Below are positions 57,854-64,000 of a stretch of 64,000 nt of DNA, in pieces. The position numbers and the translations under genes are program-made. Positions within the stretch are counted from its first letter, which is position 1; each line of letters starts with the position of its first letter. This DNA is from Brachionus koreanus. Its lineage: Eukaryota > Rotifera > Eurotatoria > Ploima > Brachionidae. The stretch covers positions 1,505,796 to 1,569,795 of the forward strand of contig PJRA01000412.1 of NCBI GenBank assembly GCA_016987375.1, given 5' to 3'. The notes below the pieces were generated by a model. The model was given only the letters and a program-made list of their open reading frames with translations. It was not told the DNA's origin and did not search any database.

Positions 57854-59084
57854 TTAATGAAATAAAATAAATAGCTTATTTAAGTTTTGTGAAATTTGGT
57901 ACAAAATAAAAAAATAGAACAAAAATTATTGATATTAGGCTTTTTTCTGAAAGCTTTTAATTATTAATATAAACGTGACAAAGTGCTACATGTTTAGTCG
58001 CACCAAAAGTCAAAGTCTGTTAATGATGTACAAAGTCTCTGCAAAATGAACTAAAGCCATATTTAATGATATTAAGTAATTGAAAAAAAATTGAGATTTT
58101 TATCTATTAATTTAACTTCCGTTTTAATTTTATCTTAAAATTGACAGTTTTTTAGAAGTATCTCTAATTTATAGACACACTAATCTTATATTGAAAATAT
58201 TTATCGTAGAAATATCCAAAATAAGCAAAAAAAGCTACTAAAATGAAACAAAATATATTAAAATTTATAATAAATGAATTAAGTTACATATTTTTTTTTT
58301 TAAATTCAAAAGTCCTCTAGAATAGAAATATACAATTGAAATAAAAAGCAAATTTGAGGGAACTAAAAAAATTGAACATCATTTTTTATTCTGATTTATT
58401 GTATTTAAAATGAAAAGGAAAGAATAAGTAAAAATAGAATTTTTTGGCAAGATATATTTTTATTTAGATAAATCTTAAGATCTGTTAAGTTTTAGTTAAT
58501 TGTTTTTGATAAAAAATGGTATAAATAAGTTAAAAAATTTTGTATGTGCTTTAAAAATCTATTTTTAAGTAAATTTTATTGTTTATTTTTTATAAGTACA
58601 TGTTTGTCAGATTTTAAGAAAATAAAACTGATTTTAGATTTTTGTTTATATAAATTACATTTTTTTCTAAAAGATAAAAATTTCCTATTAATTGAAATTT
58701 TATAGATTAACTAATAAATAAAATTTGCTCTAAAAAACAGACAAATTCTTGTTTTTTGAATATTTCTTTTAAATCATATAAAGCTTGATACAAGAAATGT
58801 TTATTTATTAAATTAACGCCAATTCTGGCGATGAATTGAATTGAATTTTAAAATTAAGATTTAATAAAGTATAAATTGTAGGTAAAGTTCTTGAAGATAT
58901 AATTTAAACGATGAGACTTTGGTCAAAAATATTTTTTTACAAGTAATAACAAGTTGTGGTAGCGATATTGACTTAATTTAAAAGCTAAATGTACTAGATT
59001 TGAATAAAAAAATAAAAAAATGAAAATAGTAAATATTATTACAAAAAATACAAAAAGGAATCAAATTTTACCAAATTATTTATC

Positions 59085-60115
59085 GATGCTTAATAAATCT
59101 CACCAGTGAAGTTCCTAAATTGTCGATCTTAGGACCACTTCTATTTTTATATTCATAAATAATCTTTCAAGTGTTGTTTTAAATTCAAGAAAATATTGTC
59201 TCAGACTGGTTTCTAGATTTAAATATCGAAAAAAGTCTGCAACAGGATTTAGGTTTCTTTATTCAAAATTACCTTAAATATAAAATACAGGTCCGGTACT
59301 GCACAAATTGTGCTAACCAAATACTAGTAATTATAGCAAAGAATTTCCGGTATAGTGCAGGAAATTCAAAATTTCTGTTCTATTTGAATTTCTAAGTATT
59401 TCTATGACCTTTAAAACTCAAAATTTGATTTCTTTTGGGTGGGTCAAAAAAAACATTTTAACACTAGAAGCACCAAGCATTTTTTCAGGTTTTTTTAATT
59501 CATAAATATTTTATAAAAAAACTAAAAGAATTTTATAAAGTAATATCATTTTTAAAGAAAATTTTAAAATCTACATAATTCAAAAAAGATGTATTTATTT
59601 GAAAAATCCATTCAAAAGATATGAGGATTTAAAAATTTTTGAAAACGAGTCAAATGACCCGTTTGGTGCTTCTAGTGTTAACCCAAGGGTCGAAAATTGG
59701 TCGACCAAATAACAAATTATTGGTTTTTGAGACTAAAAATCTATATGATAGGACATATATATTTAGACAAGTTATACTTTTTCTGAAAGAGCATAAATTT
59801 TTCTACAAACTTAATTGTTTTTAAATAAAAAAGAAGGTATGCCGATTTTTTTAGTTTAAAAATAACAAAAAAGTGCATTTTCTCGATTTAAAACGAATCT
59901 TCTACCAGGGATTACGTTTTACCACTTTTTTTCTTAAAGAAAAAACTAGCAGACAGATGAAGAAAGATCATCCCTAAACTTCGTAATTACGAAAATTACA
60001 AAACATTTTATTTGATTAAGTTAACTGATCTCAAAGGAGGAAGATTTAGGGGTGATTTATTAAATAAGATCTATAAAATCATTAATGGCTATGAAACTGT
60101 CTTATTAGCTTGAAA
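59085..60115 (+). mobile_element. Decayed non-LTR retrotransposon, interrupted by MITE copy 2
   Basis: Near 59105 a frame reads SEVPKLSILGPLLFLYS, a worn version of the RT block VPQGSILGPLLF. Near 59960-60100 another reads KLTDLKGGRFRGDLLNKIYK and IINGYETV, matching the RRxRGDLIxxYKILNG block close to the RT C-terminus. Most of the catalytic core between them is unreadable. Orientation is plus. Confidence 0.7.
59462..59677 (+). mobile_element. TTAA-flanked MITE, copy 2 (216 bp)
   Basis: Flanked by TTAA at 59458-59461 and 59678-59681. Inverted ends cactagaagcaccaagc and, reverse complemented, cactagaagcaccaaac agree in 15 of 16 bases or better, so it is better preserved than copy 1. It contains the same palindromic block (aacgagtcaaatgacccgtt) near its right end. 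It sits inside a decayed LINE and so inserted after that element. Confidence 0.92.
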
Positions 60116-60813
60116 TATTGAAAATTCAAAGTGATGTTGTTTCGATAAATATTGTTTATAGCCCATTGAAATGCTGTTATTGAATCATTCACACCAATTT
60201 ACCTTATCAAAAAGATTTATAAAAAAGTTTTCAAGAATAAAATGGTAAAGTAAAAATTTCGTTTAACCAAAAATTAATTTAAACTTATCTAACTCAACAT
60301 AGTCAAATTAAAAACATTTTATTTATTTTATAAAATTTTATATAAAATATCTTAAATTTTGATACTATTTTGAGCAAAACCAAATTACATTTTTAATTTA
60401 AAAATTGAAGCAAAAATATTTCTAATATGAAATTAATATTCTTTATTTATAAATATCCAAGAATTTCAAATCAAATCATGTGATAAATTGTTCTTAGTTG
60501 TATATTATTTATAAATTACCATTAAAATTTTAAGAGCTTAAATGAACTCTCAAAAAAAAATAATTAGAATGATTCTAATACAAAATGAAAAATTATCTTA
60601 TCAGTGAACTTGTACACAATTGTCATTGTGCTATGATGAGTCTAGTGTTGTCATCTAACACTGTTAAATTAAATTGACCAGAATCTCAAAGTGATTTTAT
60701 AAAATTTCTTTGCTGAACAATAAGCTATCTAGGTTAAGAACTTTAGATAAAACAAATTATAAAAACTGGTTGAAAAAAGTTAGAACAGAAAATTTAGATA
60801 ATTTATAAAAAAA

Positions 60814-62175
60814 ATGGTACTGAAATTTTTGACAATTTTTATCTTTTTATTTCAAATTACGTACATCTATTCACTTGAAAATGGTTTGGCTAGAACACCA
60901 CCTATGGGATGGATGACTTGGCAGAGATTTAGATGCGTAACTGATTGTCAAAATTTTCCTGATAGTTGCATTAGGTATTTTAAACATTCTGTGTTTAAAT
61001 TCAAAAAAAATTTAATGTATTTAAGTGAAAAACTGATACGAGAAATGGCCGATAGAATGGCCGATGATGGATACCTAGAAGCAGGATATAATTATATCAT
61101 TGTTGATGATTGCTGGCTGGCAACTAAACGTGATAAAGATAACCGTTTACAGCCAGACCCTGTCAGATTTCCAAACGGCATACGTGCTTTGGCAGATTAT
61201 GTTCATTCTAAAGGTTTAAAATTTGGAATCTACGAAGACTATGGTACTCTTACTTGTGGAGGATATCCTGGTTAAAATTTACAAAATGTTCATAAAACAG
61301 TTGAATAACTTAAAATTAAAGGTTCAATTGATCACTTGGAACTAGACGCTGAAACATTTGCTGAATGGACTGTTGACTATTTAAAATTAGATGGGTGCTA
61401 TGCTGACATTCATGAAATGGATGAAGGCTATCCTTTAATGGGACATTATCTTAATAAAACAAACAGACAAATTGTTTATTCTTGTTCCTGGCCAGCTTAT
61501 CAAGAAGGAACAATTCAGCCTAATTATACAAAAATTGCGGAATACTGTAATTTATGGCGTAACTATGATGATATCGATGACAATTTTGGAAGTTTAAATG
61601 ATATAATTCAATGGTTTGCTTCAAAGCAAGATAATTTATCATTGGTGCATGGACCAGGTTCTTGGAATGATCCGGACATGCTTATTATTGGAAATTATGG
61701 TCTTAGTTATGGTCAATCGCGGGCACAAATGGCTATTTGGTCTATAATGTCAGCTCCATTGATAATGTCTGTCGATTTAAGAGAAATTAAGCCTTGGCAT
61801 TCAGAGATTTTACTTAATAAAAATCTTATTGCTATAAATCAAGATAAATTGGGAATTATGGGAAAACGATTTTCAGTTGTAAACAATGTAGAAATATGGA
61901 AAAAAATTTTAGAAAATGATAAAACAGCGTTTGTCTTTTATTATCCATTGCCTTATGGTACTCCTGCTGTAATAAATGTTCCACTTACAGAATTAGGATT
62001 GAATAAATCAGAAATATATAATATATATGAAACTTTTACCGGACAATTAGTAGGACAATTCAATAAAGGAGATTTGCTTAAAGTTAGAGTTGAACCGTCA
62101 GGTAGTGTCTTTGCTTGTTGGGCTGAATCAACAACTTTCGAACAAAAGCCAAAATCAAAGTCAACATTATTTTAA
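60814..62175 (+). CDS. NAGA: Lysosomal alpha-N-acetylgalactosaminidase (GH27)
   Basis: Exons 60814-60974, 61026-61270 and 61322-62175 give 419 residues (human NAGA 411). Intron 1 (51 bp) is open in frame and would be misread as coding; removing it restores [18 protein letters not shown]. Signal peptide 1-20, then [18 protein letters not shown], the GH27 opening. The nucleophile is Asp159 in YLKLDGCY and the acid/base Asp219 in RNYDDIDD. Substrate choice in this family depends on two residues, Ser/Ala in NAGA and Glu/Leu in alpha-galactosidase A. Here they are Ser191 and Ala194 (YSCSWPAYQ), so N-acetylgalactosaminidase activity is predicted. C-terminal beta-sandwich domain from about 300. An AG acceptor (aaatttag) lies 16 nt before the ATG. 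Confidence 0.95.
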
Positions 62176-63664
62176 AATTAAATTTTTTAATAATTTTAAA
62201 CTCTTCCTAAAAATAATATTTAATCAAAAAACCGAACATAATTTTTTCTATTATCCTTGATAATTAAAAAAAATAGCATTCCAAATATCTTGAAATTTTT
62301 GATGAAATTAAATTAAAACGTCAACCATTTACTAAAATAATGAGTTATTAAAAATTTTAAATTCAAAAATTGGTTATATTGAAAAAAATCTTTTGACATG
62401 TTAAGCAATTAGCTTAAGAAGACATGATGGGACATGAAATCATGTATGACAACAGTCTGAATGACTGATACAACTTCAATCGACCGTTATGTAGCTTTTA
62501 TAAGAATAAAATTCAGTTAAATTCAGATTGAATTGTTATTTTGTAATATTAATATTTTACTTTAATTTAGTATTTATTTTTAATTTCCATCAATTTATAA
62601 TCTTGATTATATTAATTTTATTCAAATTATTCTAACTTATCATTCTCTTATCATTCATTAATTAATTATCTATTATTAAATTTTATTATTCAAAATAATG
62701 AATCTTAACAATTTTAGAAATTTTATTTGTCTTTTTATTTTTATAAAAAATTAACTATATTTGTGAAATAAAAAATATACAATCTTTGAAAGCTTTTTTT
62801 GTATTTCTAGAGTGCTTAGGAAATTTTTTTTTTCAAAATTTTTTTTTTTTTTCTATAATTAAAAAAATATTTTAGCCCTAAAAGCAATCAGTTTGCAATT
62901 TTTTTTTTATATTAGTCTAAATTTTTTAAGAGTTTTGGATTAAATTACTTATTTCAAACTGCAAATTTTTAAGAATAAAAGAATGAAGTGTTTTGAAGTT
63001 TATTTTTAAATAGAATAAAAAAAATTAATCAGAAAATAATTTTAAAAGATATTTCATTAAAGTTTTTTAATATATTCATTAAACTTTTAATTAAAGTATG
63101 ATTTTGAATAATCGTTTAATTTACACTTTTCTTTATTTTTTTCTGTTTTAATCTTTACAAATTATTATAACTAATTTTCATTTTAAATTCTTGAATTTTT
63201 GTAAAACTACTGGAATTTGCCATCATTTCAGTAAGATTATTTTTTAGTGTATAAAATTATGACTCATTTATTTATTTTTAATGCTGTTATTTTCAATATA
63301 CTAAAGAAAATGTCCTTTATTTAAATATATTTGAGACTAGAAATAAAGAAATTATTTCAAAATAAGACAAATTTTTGACTCATTCAAATAAAATATTTTA
63401 TGAATAATCATAAATTTTCATTTTTTTAAACCTTTTCAATTTGAAATAAATAAAAAATATAAAAAATAAAAAATTGATTCCCATATCAAGATATAGAAAA
63501 TATCGTTCTTAATTTTGATAGCTAAATGCTGTTTTAATTTTGAGGAGATTTGTTTTTGTATTAAACTCTTTCTTTTTTTCATTTGCTAAATGCTTACGTG
63601 TAACGTGATAAGAAATTTAAGTTTGCCTAATTTGATAATTTAGAAAAAAAAATTAAAAATTTAA
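62176..63664. other. Spacer between NAGA and TBC1D23
   Basis: About 1.5 kb, very AT-rich with long T and A runs; no gene, RNA or repeat with clear ends. An AG acceptor-like site at 63642-63643 lies 21 nt before the TBC1D23 ATG. Confidence 0.5.
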
Positions 63665-64000
63665 ATGTCTGAATCGGATGAAGAATTCAATGACGAAAGT
63701 CTTTGGGAAACTGAACTTGAAATCGCTTTGCTGAGCAATTGCGATTATGGAACGATTAGAAATATTTCAAAGTTAAGACCCTTGCCGGATAATTTAAGAA
63801 ACAAGGTTTGGAAAGTGTGCTTGAATGTTGAAAAAGACATAGAAACAAATCAAATAAGCAAATGGAAAGAAATATACGACTTGCCTCAGCAAGATAAAAT
63901 ACGCGAAGATTGTCTTAAGTTGGCCCAAAAGTTATATGCCGACGACGAAGAAAAGCAACTAATTGCAACTAGTACTGCCGAGGCTATACTTACATTTTTT
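63665..64000 (+). CDS. TBC1D23: TBC1D23, N-terminal part (cut by window end)
   Basis: Open from ATG to the window edge, 112 codons. After an acidic leader (MSESDEEFNDESLWETELEI) the N-terminal part of the TBC domain matches TBC1D23: LSNCDYGTIRNISKLRPLPD, then NLRNKVWKVCLNV and WKEIYDLPQQDKIREDCLKL. Vertebrate TBC1D23 is a catalytically inactive TBC protein. It bridges endosome-derived vesicles to golgin-245/golgin-97 at the trans-Golgi and binds the WASH complex. The downstream rhodanese-like and C-terminal domains lie outside the window. Confidence 0.9.
   Translation, partial: MSESDEEFNDESLWETELEIALLSNCDYGTIRNISKLRPLPDNLRNKVWKVCLNVEKDIETNQISKWKEIYDLPQQDKIREDCLKLAQKLYADDEEKQLIATSTAEAILTFF

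Larger units (their letters stand above)
56985..60813. other. Intergenic region rich in transposon debris
   Basis: About 3.8 kb between the divergent tetraspanin and NAGA genes. It contains two copies of a TTAA-flanked MITE and a decayed LINE, listed separately. The rest is AT-rich without supported genes. Confidence 0.55.

Noticed and set aside
57961..58080. Small RNA gene candidate in the tetraspanin-NAGA spacer
   Set aside because: No clear stem, box motifs or pol III signals could be supported by eye.
59639..59824. 61-codon plus-strand frame
   Set aside because: It overlaps the end of MITE copy 2 and is created by the element's inverted repeat.
60975..61025. In-frame continuation of NAGA exon 1
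   Set aside because: It has GT...AG ends, Phe/Lys-rich AT-driven sequence, and interrupts the conserved CIS-EKL junction, so it is an intron.
1..64000. CRISPR array, bacterial operon or phage system
   Set aside because: No spaced direct repeats were seen; introns, tRNA type and gene content are those of an animal nuclear genome.

Overview
The window is AT-rich (roughly three quarters A+T) nuclear DNA from an invertebrate animal. It carries a Frizzled receptor, a tetraspanin, a two-pore potassium channel, mitochondrial glycerol-3-phosphate dehydrogenase, ERp44, lysosomal alpha-N-acetylgalactosaminidase and TBC1D23. Most genes are split by 45-60 bp GT-AG introns, plus a few introns of 0.7-2.4 kb. 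The compact genes, tiny introns, AT-rich spacers, non-LTR retrotransposon debris and splice-acceptor-like sites just upstream of many start codons fit a small spiralian such as a monogonont rotifer (Brachionus-like). The species is an inference; the animal origin is firm. Several exon structures were rebuilt by hand from splice sites, reading phase and family alignment.

Layout. 1-5800: minus-strand PHLDB/LL5-type gene running off the left edge; its FHA domain is split by a 2.25 kb intron holding reverse-transcriptase debris. 9.8-16.2 kb: a tight minus-strand run of four genes: UCHL3-type deubiquitinase, UFC1, a MALSU1/RsfS-type mitoribosome factor and adrenodoxin reductase (FDXR). The MALSU1 intron holds a MITE with a 10-bp target duplication and another retroelement scrap. 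20.8-24.9 kb: plus-strand K2P channel. 26.06-26.64 kb: assembly gap. 26.6-30.2 kb: a decayed Jockey-like non-LTR retrotransposon. 31.2-34.1 kb: an unknown cysteine-containing protein and an Ulp1-like protease relative that appears to lack its catalytic cysteine. 38.6-40.9 kb: intronless Frizzled 5/8-type receptor. 41.8 kb: tRNA-Gly(GCC). 42.9-46.0 kb: GPD2 with a 9-nt microexon, followed by another dead LINE. 48.4-50.2 kb: 12-exon ERp44. 52.3-57.0 kb: ACBP, an unknown Asn-rich protein, UBE2G2, a small unknown protein and a tetraspanin. 57-60.8 kb: decayed LINE and two copies of a TTAA-flanked MITE in opposite orientation. 60.8-62.2 kb: NAGA. 63.7-64 kb: the start of TBC1D23.

Functions. This is ordinary animal gene content without operon-style pathway grouping. 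Loose themes are ubiquitin/UFM1 and ER quality control (UCHL3, UFC1, UBE2G2, ERp44) and mitochondria (FDXR, MALSU1, GPD2). No previously undescribed multi-gene system stands out. The most unusual items are the degenerate Ulp1-like protein with its unknown neighbour, the GPD2 microexon and a nearby 24-nt GPD2 echo, and the TTAA-MITE pair.
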